Shown here piece after piece: positions 21,847-32,356 of a DNA stretch of 64,000 bases. Position 1 is the first letter of the stretch, and each line of letters starts with the position of its first letter. The notes beneath the pieces were generated by a model. That model worked only from the letters and a program-made list of their open reading frames with translations. It searched no databases and was not told where the DNA came from. Made by a program: the position numbers and the translations under genes. This stretch comes from Spinacia oleracea (Eukaryota > Streptophyta > Magnoliopsida > Caryophyllales > Amaranthaceae), in the NCBI RefSeq assembly GCF_020520425.1, contig NC_079492.1, forward strand, positions 59,953,042 to 60,017,041. The letters run 5' to 3'.

Positions 21847-22699
21847 TCCTTAGGGACAAGTGTGCATTTCCTAATTCCTTTGTCGCTCGATGCTTGCTCT
21901 TGAACATAAGGTAAGAGTTGTCATCCTTATTATGTCCAGAGGTGTTCCTCGGTTTCAGAGTTCAACTGATCAAATAAACAGATAATCATAGCCTATGATT
22001 CATCCGAGCACGGCCATGCATTTCACAGTTTCTAGCTCTCCGAGTGGCCTTGTACAACTTTTAAGCATCTCATCCCGATTTATGGGAGGACAATCCCAAT
22101 CTTGCGATCTTGAGATTAGACTTCGTTTGATAGGTGATTACCTGAGCGTTGCCTTTATAGCCTCCTTTTACGGTGCGACGGTTGGTCAACGTCAAAGCAA
22201 CCAGTTCTCAAACAAGTAATCTCAAATCACTCAGGTATTGAGGATTTAGTGTCTAATAATTTAATGAAATTTACTTATGACAGACTTTTATCTCTTACAG
22301 TAAAGTTTCATAGGTCTTGTCCGATACTAGTCTTCCCATAGTAAGTATCTATGCAAATGATTATGACATTGCCATGTCCACATAGTTCAAGAAACAGAAC
22401 TACTAGTCATCTTGCATTCTAATCGTCTAACGTTTTCTATGCGTCCAATTTTATAGAAAACTCCGATTAGGGACCATTTTCAACCTTTTGACATTCAAGT
22501 TCACTTGATAGACATTTCTTAGTCACAGGACTGGTCCTGACAGTCTATCTTGAATATATCGTCAAGTTGAAGGGACTCATCATTTAATAAACCACAAATT
22601 AAATGGAAAAATGAATTTCTTTCATTTATTGTGAATGATTAACCAATAATGTTTTACAAAGATTTAAACTCTAAAACTTTAAAACATTAAACAGAGACA
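21847..22699 (-). other. Copia-1 3' untranslated region
   Basis: No coding capacity beyond a 74-codon chance frame. The part from 22082 on is conserved in Copia-2 (from 36576). Confidence 0.75.
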
Positions 22700-24715
22700 T
22701 CAAAGCCATTCTCCAATATGCTTGATTCCCATAGCTGCAGTGTGCGAGTTGTGCTTCGCTTGCGGCAGAGGTTTAGTTAATGGATCTGATATGTTGTCAT
22801 CAGTTCCAATTTTGCTTATCTCGACTTCTTTTCTTTCAACGAACTCTCGTAGAAGGTGAAATCTACGAAGTACATGCTTGACTCTCTGGTGGTGTCTAGG
22901 CTCTTTTGCCTGTGCAATAGCTCCGTTATTATCACAATACAGGGCTATTGGTCCTTTAATGGAGGGGACTACACCAAGTTCTCCTATGAACTTCCTTAGC
23001 CATATAGCTTCCTTTGCTGCTTCATGTGCAGCAATGTACTCCGCTTCAGTTGTAGAATCCGCAATGGTGCTTTGCTTAGCACTTTTCCAGCTTACTGCTC
23101 CTCCGTTGAGGCAGAAGACAAACCCAGACTGTGATCTGAAATCATCTTTGTCGGTTTGGAAACTTGCGTCCGTATAGCCTTTAACAATTAATTCATCATC
23201 TCCACCATAGACCAGGAAGTCATCTTTGTGCCTTTTCAGGTACTTCAGAATATTCTTGGCAGCAGTCCAATGTGCCTCTCCTGGGTCTGACTGGTATCTG
23301 CTCGTAGCACTGAGTGCGTACGCAACATCCGGGCGTGTACATATCATAGCATACATTATTGAACCAATCAATGATGCATATGGAATCCCATTCATTCGTC
23401 TACGCTCATCAAGTGTTTTTGGGCACTGAGTCTTGCTTAGAGTCATTCCATGAGACATGGGTAGGTAGCCTCGCTTGGAGTCCGCCATCTTGAACCTATC
23501 AAGCACCTTATTGATATAAGTGCTTTGACTAAGTCCAATCATCTTTTTAGATCTATCTCTGTAAATCTTGATGCCCAATATGTACTGTGCTTCCCCTAGA
23601 TCCTTCATCGAAAAACATTTCCCAAGCCAAATCTTGACAGAGTTCAACATAGGAATGTCATTTCCGATAAGCAATATGTCGTCGACATATAATACTAGGA
23701 AAGCAATTTTGCTCCCACTGACCTTCTTGTATACACAAGATTCGTCTGCGTTCTTGATGAAACCAAAGTCACTGACTGCTTCATCAAAACGTATATTCCA
23801 GCTCCTGGATGCCTGCTTCAATCCGTAGATTGACTTCTTTAGCTTGCATACCTTTTTAGCATTCTTTGGATCCTCAAAACCTTCAGGCTGTGTCATAAGC
23901 ACAGTTTCTGTTAAAACGCCGTTTAAGAAAGCAGTTTTGACATCCATCTGCCATATTTCGTAATCGTAATATGCAGCGATTGCTAACATTATTCGAATAG
24001 ACTTTAGCATTGCAACTGGTGAAAAGGTTTCATCGTAATCCACACCGTGGACTTGCCTGTAACCTTTCGCAACCAATCTAGCTTTGAAAACTTCAAGTTT
24101 CCCATCCTTGTCCTTTTTCAGTTTGAAAACCCATTTGCTTCCAATGGCTTGGTAGCCATCTGGCAAATCGACCAAATCCCATACTTGGTTTTCAGACATG
24201 GAGTCTAATTCAGATTGCATGGCTTCTTGCCATTGCTTGGAGCTAGGGCTCGTCATAGCTTGCTTGTAAGTCGCAGGTTCATCACTTTCAAGTAATAGAA
24301 CGTCATAGCTCTCGTTCGTCAAAATACCTAAGTACCTTTCTGGTTGAGATCTATATCTTTGCGATCTACGCGGGGTAACATTTCTAGATTGACCATGATT
24401 CTCACCAGATTCTTCTAAAGATCTCTGAGTTTCATCCTGAATGTCATCTTGAGCATTCTCTAGAGTTTGTTGTTCGACTCGAATTTCTTCGAGGTCTACT
24501 TTTCTCCCACTTGTCATTTTGGAAATGTGATCTTTCTCCAAAAAGACACCATCTCGAGCAACAAACACTTTGTTCTCAGATGTATTGTAGAAGTAATACC
24601 CCTTTGTTTCCTTTGGATAGCCCACAAGGATACATTTGTCAGATTTTGGATGAAGTTTGTCTGAAATTAATCGTTTGACGTATACTTCACATCCCCAAAT
24701 CTTAAGAAAAGACAC
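22700..24715 (-). CDS. pol: Copia-1 pol, 3' part: integrase end, reverse transcriptase, RNase H
   Basis: 671 codons open to TGA at 22700. The order is the integrase C-terminal part (VKRLISDKLHPKSDKCILVGY), a linker with EESGENHGQSRNVTPRRSQR, then RT_copia (WDLVDLPDGYQAIGSKWVFK; WQMDVKTAFLNG with the first catalytic Asp; VLYVDDILLIG with the YVDD pair) and RNase H (YTDASFQTDKDD, TTEAEYIAAHEAAKEAIW, LYCDNNGAIA), ending ISDPLTKPLPQ. It is one polyprotein with the preceding frame, separated by the frameshift near 24755; the methionine at 24715 is not the native start. All RT and RNase H catalytic residues are present. Confidence 0.95.
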   Translation of the reverse strand: MSFLKIWGCEVYVKRLISDKLHPKSDKCILVGYPKETKGYYFYNTSENKVFVARDGVFLEKDHISKMTSGRKVDLEEIRVEQQTLENAQDDIQDETQRSLEESGENHGQSRNVTPRRSQRYRSQPERYLGILTNESYDVLLLESDEPATYKQAMTSPSSKQWQEAMQSELDSMSENQVWDLVDLPDGYQAIGSKWVFKLKKDKDGKLEVFKARLVAKGYRQVHGVDYDETFSPVAMLKSIRIMLAIAAYYDYEIWQMDVKTAFLNGVLTETVLMTQPEGFEDPKNAKKVCKLKKSIYGLKQASRSWNIRFDEAVSDFGFIKNADESCVYKKVSGSKIAFLVLYVDDILLIGNDIPMLNSVKIWLGKCFSMKDLGEAQYILGIKIYRDRSKKMIGLSQSTYINKVLDRFKMADSKRGYLPMSHGMTLSKTQCPKTLDERRRMNGIPYASLIGSIMYAMICTRPDVAYALSATSRYQSDPGEAHWTAAKNILKYLKRHKDDFLVYGGDDELIVKGYTDASFQTDKDDFRSQSGFVFCLNGGAVSWKSAKQSTIADSTTEAEYIAAHEAAKEAIWLRKFIGELGVVPSIKGPIALYCDNNGAIAQAKEPRHHQRVKHVLRRFHLLREFVERKEVEISKIGTDDNISDPLTKPLPQAKHNSHTAAMGIKHIGEWL

Positions 24716-26667
24716 ATTTGGAGGCTTTCCAAACCATAATTCGTATGGAGTTTTTTTTTGACAGCTTTAGACGGAGCTCTATTTATAGTGAGTGCAGCTG
24801 TATTTAGTGCATGTCCCCAAAATTCTAATGGAAGTTCGGCCTGACCCATCATTGACCTGACCATGTCTAGCAAGGTTCTGTTCCTCCGTTCTGACACACC
24901 GTTCCATTGTGGTGTTCCAGGAGGAGTCAATTCTGATAGAATTCCACATTCTTTCAGATGGTCATCAAATTCATAGCTCAGATATTCACCGCCTCTATCA
25001 GACCGCAGTGCCTTAATCTTCTTGCCTAATTGATTCTCTACTTCACTCTGAAATTCCTTGAATTTGTCAAAGGATTCAGACTTATGCTTCATTAGGTAGA
25101 CATAACCATACCTACTGAAGTCATCAGTGAAAGTGATAAAGTAGCTGAAACCACCTCTAGCATTTGTACTCATTGGTCCACATACATCTGTATGGATTAA
25201 ACCCAATAGTTCATTTGCTCTTTCTCCAACTTTAGAGAAAGGTTGCTTTGTCATTTTGCCAAGTAAACATGATTCGCATTTACCATAATCCTCTAAGTCA
25301 AATGGTTCTAGAATTCCTTCTCTTTGAAGTCTTTCTAAGCGTTTCAAGTTTATATGGCCTAATCGACAATGCCACAGATAGGTGAGATCTGAATCATCCT
25401 TTTTGGCCTTTTTGGTATTTATGTTATATACTTGTTTGTCGTGATCTAATAAATAAAGTCCATTGACTAATCTAGCAGATCCATAAAACATCTCTTTAAA
25501 ATAAAACGAACAACTATTGTCTTTTATTATAAAGGAAAATCCCTTAGCATCTAAGCAAGAAACTGAAATGATGTTTTTAGTAAGACTTGGAACATGGAAA
25601 CATTCTTCCAGTTCCAAAACTAGCCCGGAGGGCAACGACAAATAGTAAGTTCCTACAGCTAATGCAGCAATCCGTGCTCCATTTCCCACTCGTAGGTCGA
25701 CTTCACCCTTGCTTAACTTTCTACTTCTTCTTAGTCCCTGTGGATTGGAACATAAGTGTGAGCCACAACCTGTATCTAATACCCAAGAAGTTGAATTAGC
25801 AAGTATACAGTCTATAACGAAAATACCTGAAGATGGAACGACTGTTCCGTTCTTCTGATCTTCCTTTAGCTTCAAGCAATCTCTCTTCCAATGCCCCTTC
25901 TTCTTGCAGTAGAAGCATTCGGATTCAGAAGTGGGTTGACTGACCTTCCTCTTTGCAGATTTGGCGCCAGTTTGCTTAGTTGGGCTGGCCTTGTTGCCAC
26001 CTTTCTTAGCATTCCTCTTCTTTCCAGATTTCTTGAACTTGCCCCCACGCACCATAAGCACATCCTGCTTATCACTTTTGAGCGTCTTTTCAGCGGTCTT
26101 CAGCATACCGTGAAGCTCAGTGAGCGTTTTGTCCAGACTATTCATACTGTAGTTCAGTTTGAACTGATCATACCCGCTATGAAGAGAATGGAGGATGGTG
26201 TCTATAGCCATTTCCTGAGAAAATTGCTGATCCAGCCGACTCATATTCTCAATGAGTCCAATCATTTTGAGAACATGTGGACTTACGGGCTCGCCTTTCT
26301 TAAGCTTGGTCTCAAGAATTTGCCTATGAGTCTCGAATCTTTCGACTCGAGCCAGATCTTGGAACATGTTCTTCAACTCACTGATGATTGTGAAAGCATC
26401 TGAGTTGATGAACGTTTTCTGCAGATCTGCACTCATGGTGGCGAGCATTAGACATTTCACATCCTTGTTGGCATCAATCCAACGATTGAGGGCTGCCTGA
26501 GTGATCCCGTCGCCTGGAGCTTCGGGCATCGCCTCATCTAGGACATACTCCTTTTCTTCCTGCATAAGAACTATTTGCAAGTTCCTTTGCCAGTCAAGGA
26601 AGTTTTTCCCGTTCAACTTCTCCTTTTCGAGAATTGATCGAATGTTGAATGAATTGTTGTTTGCCAT
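24667..26667 (-). CDS. gag-pol: Copia-1 gag, protease and integrase core
   Basis: The start is chosen at ATG 26667 (MANNNSFNIRSILEKEKLNG), which matches copia gag starts and is conserved in Copia-2; the open frame extends to a further in-frame ATG at 26745 in the leader. Features counted from 26667: gag (about residues 1-245, LEKEKLNGKNFLDWQRNL), CCHC knuckle CFYCKKKGHWKRDC (about 251-264), aspartic protease WVLDTGCGSH (about 295-304), zinc-binding integrase start HCRLGHIN...CESCLLGK, and core LIHTDVCGPMS, FTDDFSRYGY and NGVSERRNRTLLD carrying the D,D,E residues. After SKAVKKK the frame changes in the A9 run (24751-24759); related copies have seven bases there. The last residues to 24667 are out of frame. 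Confidence 0.95.
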   Translation of the reverse strand: MANNNSFNIRSILEKEKLNGKNFLDWQRNLQIVLMQEEKEYVLDEAMPEAPGDGITQAALNRWIDANKDVKCLMLATMSADLQKTFINSDAFTIISELKNMFQDLARVERFETHRQILETKLKKGEPVSPHVLKMIGLIENMSRLDQQFSQEMAIDTILHSLHSGYDQFKLNYSMNSLDKTLTELHGMLKTAEKTLKSDKQDVLMVRGGKFKKSGKKRNAKKGGNKASPTKQTGAKSAKRKVSQPTSESECFYCKKKGHWKRDCLKLKEDQKNGTVVPSSGIFVIDCILANSTSWVLDTGCGSHLCSNPQGLRRSRKLSKGEVDLRVGNGARIAALAVGTYYLSLPSGLVLELEECFHVPSLTKNIISVSCLDAKGFSFIIKDNSCSFYFKEMFYGSARLVNGLYLLDHDKQVYNINTKKAKKDDSDLTYLWHCRLGHINLKRLERLQREGILEPFDLEDYGKCESCLLGKMTKQPFSKVGERANELLGLIHTDVCGPMSTNARGGFSYFITFTDDFSRYGYVYLMKHKSESFDKFKEFQSEVENQLGKKIKALRSDRGGEYLSYEFDDHLKECGILSELTPPGTPQWNGVSERRNRTLLDMVRSMMGQAELPLEFWGHALNTAALTINRAPSKAVKKKLHTNYGLESLQMCLFLRFGDVKYTSND

Positions 26668-27316
26668 ATTAAAAACTACAATTGAAAAGAATAAACAAAT
26701 AAATAACCATTCACAGTTTCTCTTAATAAACTTAAATTCTAGCATTCATGCATAATTCAATGTTTATTAAGCATTTTATTCAAGTTATGTGTTCCGGCAG
26801 GTGTGAATAAAATGATTCCAAGATCCTAAAATCATTGAAGAACTAAGCACAGTTTGTCGACTTAATCCTAGAACATCTTAGGTAAGCAAAAGCCTTTTGC
26901 TAATAGTCTAGAAACTATTCTTGGTTGATAGGTACGTCTAAGAACTTATTAGGTAAACCTATCGAATTTGCCACGACATAAAAGGACTCCTTACTTATAT
27001 CGTTGAGTTTCACCAAAACTAACATGTACTCACAATTATTTGTGTACCTTGCCCCTTTAGGACCAATAAGTAACACCTCGCTGAGCGAAAACTATTACTA
27101 GATTGATGTAAAGGATATCCAAGCAAGTGTATATTTTGGCATGGCACCTTTTAACTCAATTTTTAAGTTTGGAACTTAAGGCTCTTACTATGTTGGTTAG
27201 ATTTTAAGTGAACTAAAATCCTTAATCATGCAACATAATCAAGCTTTTGATCTCATGCATTTTAAGACATATTTAAAGCAATAAATAACTTAAAACATGC
27301 ATAAGATATTTGTGAT

Positions 27317-27542
27317 CTAGTATGGCCCGACTTCATCTTGAAGCTTTGACTTCAAAGTCCGTCTTGAAAATCTCCGTGGGAGGCACCATTTTCTTCAAAT
27401 AGGATAAGCTATAACTAATTACAACTATTTGATGGTTCGCAGACCATATTTGAATTGAAAAATAACTTTGGTACTTTAGACCAATTACATTCAAATTAAT
27501 GGTACGCAGACCATATTTTCTATCCTATTTGGGCCATACTAG
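27317..27542 (-). other. Conserved multi-stem inverted-repeat region in the copia leader
   Basis: Outer arms 27317-27328 and 27531-27542 are perfectly complementary (CTAGTATGGCCC). Inner arms 27396-27406 and 27521-27531 (CAAATAGGATA) are also perfect and abut the outer arm on the right. Inside are TGGTTCGCAGACCA (27433-27446), TTGGTACTTTAGACCAA (27468-27484, enclosed by ATTTGAAT/ATTCAAAT arms at 27448 and 27489) and TGGTACGCAGACCA (27500-27513), each a small hairpin. Copia-2 keeps the same layout at 41833-42089. An RNA role such as packaging or dimerisation is inference. Confidence 0.7.
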
Positions 27543-28268
27543 TCACTTCATAACCTGCAAAACAGTACATATACTATATATACCATTCACCCATTCATTA
27601 TCATGAATGGCCCACTTAGCTGGTTAGTTAAACACATTATGCATCACGTAAACATTTGCAGCAATTAATCAAGGGCACCAATAATCTACCAATTATTCAG
27701 TCCTTATTAATTCTAATCGAGTTGTTTTAACCTTAAGGATTTGTAGACCTAATCAAGAGTTTATGACTAAAAAGTGCTCCCACTCAAAACAATAAATTCA
27801 TATGCTTTACTAATTTTAAACATAAAATTGTATTTCTAGTCTAACCGGAAACATACAAATTTAATTAAAATTTAAAGCTCATATAAATTTATAATTGAAT
27901 CCAAAATTTAATTTAATTTCAGTCGCATTTAAATTAATTCATGATTTTAATTTTAGTAAAATAATTAGAATAAATTCCATTTATTATAATTATAATATTC
28001 AAAATTAAAATCCAAGAAATTAATTCAAATTATTAATTTTAAAATTAATTAAAATTACGTGAACTGAAATTTTCAAATTAAACATTCAAAACGATTTAAT
28101 CGAAACGCAAACACCCTACGCGTTGCACGCCCATGGGCCGTACGCACACAGCCATTGCTGGCCATGTGCGCGCAGCCCATGCGCTCGTTGCATAGCTGCT
28201 GCTGTCCCATACGCAAGCCTCCGCACAGCGCCCACCGCACGCGAGCTATCGCTCGCAGCGCGCGCGCG

Positions 28269-28480
28269 TTACCGCGCTCGCTGGTGCGCGAGATCGCTCG
28301 CTGGTGCGCGCTAGCCATCGCTCGCTGGGGCGCTGCATCGCTCGCTGGTGCGCGCGAGCCATCGCTCGCTGGCGCGCGCGCGAGCCATCGCTCGCTGGTG
28401 CGCGAGATCTCTCGCTGGTGCGCGCGAGCCATCGCTCGCTGGCGCGCGCGATCGCTCGCTGGTGCGCGCGAGTGATGCTG
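28269..28480 (+). repeat. GC-rich minisatellite in the Copia-1 leader
   Basis: Units of about 20-26 bp built on ATCGCTCGCTGGTGCGCG, about nine to ten copies, with CGCGCG interruptions. Copia-2 has only scattered remnants at the equivalent place (about 42760-42830), so the array grew in one lineage. Confidence 0.88.
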
Positions 28481-29526
28481 TGCGCAGCGCTCGTGGCACG
28501 CGAGCTTGCGCTCGCTGCGCACGAGGCTGCGCGCTGTTGTGCGAGGCAGCGCGCGCTGTGGCGCAGCTCGCTTGCTGCCCACACGCGACTGCCTTGGCTC
28601 GCCCCTCGCCCATGCCCATCCGTTCATTGCTCGTGACACACGACACAAGGCAGGGCTGCTGCCTTGCGCTCGTGCACTACGCCCTTGCTCATTGCATTCG
28701 TGCCGCACGGGCGACGAGCTCCCTTGCTCGTCGTCGCATGCCCGCATTATACAACACCCCTTAAGGGTAACACGAAGCGTCCATTGCTTCGTGCGTGCAA
28801 GTTATTTGAACGAATCGCATAAAAATTTAAAATTTATATTTAAAATTAATGACAAATTAATAAATATTATTAATTTCATAATTTTAGGGCGAAAAAATCG
28901 AAAATTTATTATCCAATTGATTTCCGATTGATATGGATTCAAGTCTAGGTCATAAAAATTTAAAATTTATCGTAAATTTACAATTTTTATGGTGGTTTTT
29001 AATCATAGGTTTCTAATTAAATTACAATTAATTATGAAAATCAAATTAATTCTAAATTATTCTAATTTTCAACAAATTAATCATAATTACAAATTAGATT
29101 GCATAATTAACAAGACTAGGCATTCAAACTTGTTAAACATATGCAGTAGGTCAATCAAAAATTCAAGATTTATCAACAGGAATCGCAAATATTTAATTTA
29201 ACATCTTAAATTTACGAAATTTTGCATCCGAAAAACTAAAACCTTCGAAAAGTCATAGTTAGGCTTCGAATTTGAGAATTCTGGGTTCGGCAGAAAAATA
29301 CTATTTTTGTCAAAATTTTAGAATGCCTTTTACATACGGAATTGACACAAAAATCACTCAATTCGGATGAGTAATGAAGAAACTGCCGAAAAACTGCGTA
29401 CATATAATTAAATAAACGCAATTTGCAACTAATTAACAATTACGAAAATTAATCACCCCTTTTAATTCTTGCAAATTTGTAATATTTAACCATGTTCATG
29501 CAATTTAGATTATGAAAATAATAAGG

Positions 29527-29540
29527 GGCTCGTGATACCA
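29527..29540 (-). promoter_or_regulatory. Copia-1 primer binding site
   Basis: On the minus strand TGGTATCACGAGCC, one base inside the 5' LTR end. TGGTATCA matches the usual initiator tRNA-Met site of plant copia elements; the usual continuation is GAGC. Confidence 0.85.
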
Positions 29541-29541
29541 C

Positions 29542-30878
29542 TGTTAGGTTATGATACATATGACATTTACATAGATCATGCGGAAAAACCATTAACCCAG
29601 GAAACATATTATTTACACATAATCATATAGCATAATTAGATGCATACTCTTTGTTGCGTGCCTTCCCTAGCTGCGCCCGAACCGAACAAGAACAAGTCTT
29701 TTAGGACTCCAAGTGTCGTCCCTCCGTAGAAAGTCCACAGCACGTCCGGATCCGCCTTAAGATTGACCAACTAGAATCGCCCTTAAGGTACTCAGAAAAT
29801 TCGGCACTTTTGAGCAAGATGTGTGTTTGATTTTCTCTCAAAAACTCACTTTTGAATACTTAAAACTTGTGTATAAATTATGACCCCTAGGCCTTTATTT
29901 ATAGAGTTATGGAAAAGGAATCGTAATCCTAGTAGGATGCGAATTAATTGGAATTAGAATTCTACATGAATTCTACTTAATCAATTTATCCAATAGGAAT
30001 AGACATTTAATCATACACTGACTCTTGCAGATTCAGGAATCTCGCATGAGCTGAAACTCACACACACACGGCAGCCACAAGGGCTGCCCATGCGCGTGCG
30101 AGCAGCAGCCCGCGCAGCACGGCCCACGCATGTGCGGCCTTGTGCGCGCTGGGCTGTGGCGTGCGTGCTTGCTGGGCGATGGCCTGGCTTCGTGCTGGGC
30201 CTTCGTCCGGCAGGCCTCGTCCGATGCTAATTCGTACGATACGCTTCCGATTAAATTTCCATTTCCGGAATCTATTTCCGATACGAACAATATTTAATAT
30301 TTCCGATTCCGGAATTAATTTCCGTTTCGAACAAATATTTAATATTTCCGTTTCCGGAATTATTTTCCGATTCCGGTAATATTTCCGATTCTGACAATAT
30401 TTCCGTTTCCGGCAATATTTCCGATTCTGGTAATATTTCCATTTCCAATAATATTTTCCGATACGTACCATGTTTCCGTTTCCGGCAACATCTACGACTT
30501 GGATAATATTCATATTTCCGATACGATCCATATTTCCGTTTCCGGCAATATCATCGTTTCCGGAGTATTCATTTCTTGCCTGTGACGATCTTAGCTCCCA
30601 CTGAAAACAAGATCCGTCGGTTCCGAATATTCATAGATGGAGTATTTAATGCCATTAAATACTTGATCCGTTTACGTACTATTTGTGTGACCCTACGGGT
30701 TCAGTCAAGAGTAAGCTGTGGATTAATATCATTAATTCCACTTGAACTGAAGCGGCCTCTAGCTAGGCATTCAGCTCACTTGATCTCACTGAATTATTAA
30801 CTTGTTAATTAATACTGAACCGCATTTATTAGACTTAACATAGAATGCATACTTGGACCAAGGGCATTATTTCCTTCA
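29542..30878 (-). repeat. Copia-1 5' LTR (1337 bp)
   Basis: Same length as the LTR at 20498 and no difference found on visual comparison. TATA box (minus) at 29896-29903. The target duplication CCTAG follows at 30879. Confidence 0.97.
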
Positions 30879-32330
30879 CCTAGTTCTACCAATGAGAAAT
30901 GTTTCTTGGTCGACTCTTTTGATCCCTTAGTGCATGACATGCATGAGAATTTGCTCACTACTAACGATCCACTTGAGTTTGCTCTTTTGAATAGAGAAGG
31001 CTTAGGTGATTTAGGGGTTGAAGAGGCCAACTACAAGGAACTATTGGATTTTACCTCACCTTGTGCTCAATCGGAGCAATGCTTGATTATGCTTGATCGG
31101 AAGGAAGTTTTGGATGATCATGAATGCCGAATCGGCAAGGAAACTCCTAAGGTAGAGCTTAAACCTCTACCTTCGAGCTTAAGGTACGTCTTTCTCGGTC
31201 CAAATTCTTCTTATCCCGTTATTGTTAACTCTAATTTGAATGATTAGCAAGTTCTCAAGCTCACTAATGTTTTGAGGAAGCATCAAAGTGCTTTGGGATA
31301 TACTATTGATGATTTGAAAGGCATAAGCCCGGCACTTTGCATGCACCACATTGAGCTTGAGGACAATACCATCCCACATCGGGAAAGACAACGCAAGCTT
31401 AACCCACCAATGGGTGAGGTGGTTAAGAAAGAAATTGTCAAGCGCGCTCTTGGCAGCCGGGATCATCTATCCCATTTCCAATAGTATATGGGTGTCCCCG
31501 GTCCATGTTGTTCCCAAGAAAGGTGGGATGACGGTAGTCAAAAACTTACAAGGAGAATTTATTTCCACCCAGACGGTGACTAGGTGGAGCATGTGCATTG
31601 ACTATAGCCAACTCAATCTTTCCACCAAGAAAGATCACTTTCCCTTGCCATTTATTGATCAAATGCTCGAACGACTAACCAAACATAAGTATTTTAGCTT
31701 TCTTGATGGTTATTCCGGGTTCTTTCAAATCCCCATAAACCCGGAAGACCAAGAGAAAACTACATTTACTTGTCCTTATGGGACATTTTCTTATAGGAGG
31801 ATGCCATTCGGGCTTTGCAATGCCCCCGGGACGTTCCAAAGGTGCATGATGAGTATTTTTGGTAACATGCTCGAGGAGGAAATGGAGGTTTTCATGGACG
31901 ACTTTTCGGTGGGAGGTGCCACTTATGACGAGTGCCTCATCAATCTCGGAAAATGACTTGCGAGGTGTGAGAAAGTTTACTTGGTGCTCAATTGGGAAAA
32001 TTGCAACTTAATGGTGCAAGAAGGAAATGTCCTCGGACACAAGGTTTCCCACCTTGGTATTGAGGTAGATAGAGCAAAAATCGAAGTCATAGAGAAGCTA
32101 CTTCCCCCGGTTAATGTTAAGGGGATCCGGTCCTTTCTTGTGCACACCGGATTCTATAGGCGATTCATTAAAGATTTCTTATTGATTGCTCGGCCTCTCA
32201 CCAACCTCCTCCAAAAGGAGTGCGACTTTCACTTTGATGCCGCGTGTCTCAAGGCCTTCAACACAATAAAGGGTGCCCTTATATCCACTCCCATAGTTCA
32301 AATCCGGATTGGTCCCTTCCTTTCGAGTTG
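30879..32330 (+). pseudogene. Athila reverse transcriptase region
   Basis: It continues the protease frame after Copia-1. A linker (30906-31247) ends with TAG; the next piece (31272-31484) precedes a frame change at about 31450-31480; the RT core is open at 31351-31956. RT motifs: VVPKKGGMTVV, FPLPFIDQMLERL, FSFLDGYSGFFQIPI (first catalytic Asp), MPFGLCNAPGTFQRCM and EVFMDDFSV (the DD pair). A TGA at 31954 follows, then the thumb and connection part GFYRRFIKDF to 32331, where the frame shifts again. No catalytic residue is missing, but at least two frame changes and two stops prevent a full product. Confidence 0.9.
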
Positions 32331-32356
32331 ATGTATGACGCTAGTGACTTCTCGGT

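Larger units (their letters stand above)
26668..29526 (-). other. Copia-1 5' leader between primer site and gag
   Basis: Almost 2.9 kb, unusually long. AT-rich parts flank a GC-rich block (28100-28780). It contains the conserved stem-loop region (27317-27542) and the GCTCGCTGG minisatellite. The long open frames at 28073-28747 and on the opposite strand (up to 224 codons) arise from the repeat and have no domain. Apart from the GC-rich block the leader is collinear with that of Copia-2 (41177-43789). Confidence 0.8.
20498..30878 (-). mobile_element. Copia-1: young Ty1/copia retrotransposon (10381 bp)
   Basis: Two LTRs of 1337 bp (20498-21834 and 29542-30878) look identical by eye and give identical translations in every open frame. 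The 5-bp target CCTAG flanks both sides (20493-20497, 30879-30883). On the minus strand: 5' LTR, tRNA-Met-type primer site, a 2.9-kb leader, gag-protease-integrase-RT-RNase H, a 0.86-kb 3' untranslated part, polypurine tract and 3' LTR. The only coding lesion seen is a frameshift in a run of nine A (24751-24759). Insertion splits the Athila element at the protease/RT junction. Confidence 0.97.

Noticed and set aside
24751..24759. Programmed frameshift between Copia-1 gag and pol
   Set aside because: The shift lies inside integrase, and Copia-2 and Copia-3 read through without it; a homopolymer indel or sequencing error is simpler.
28073..28747. 224-codon open frame on the minus strand and overlapping frames on both strands
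   Set aside because: They lie on the GC-rich minisatellite of the Copia-1 leader; Arg/Ala/Ser-rich products are open in several frames at once, which base composition explains.
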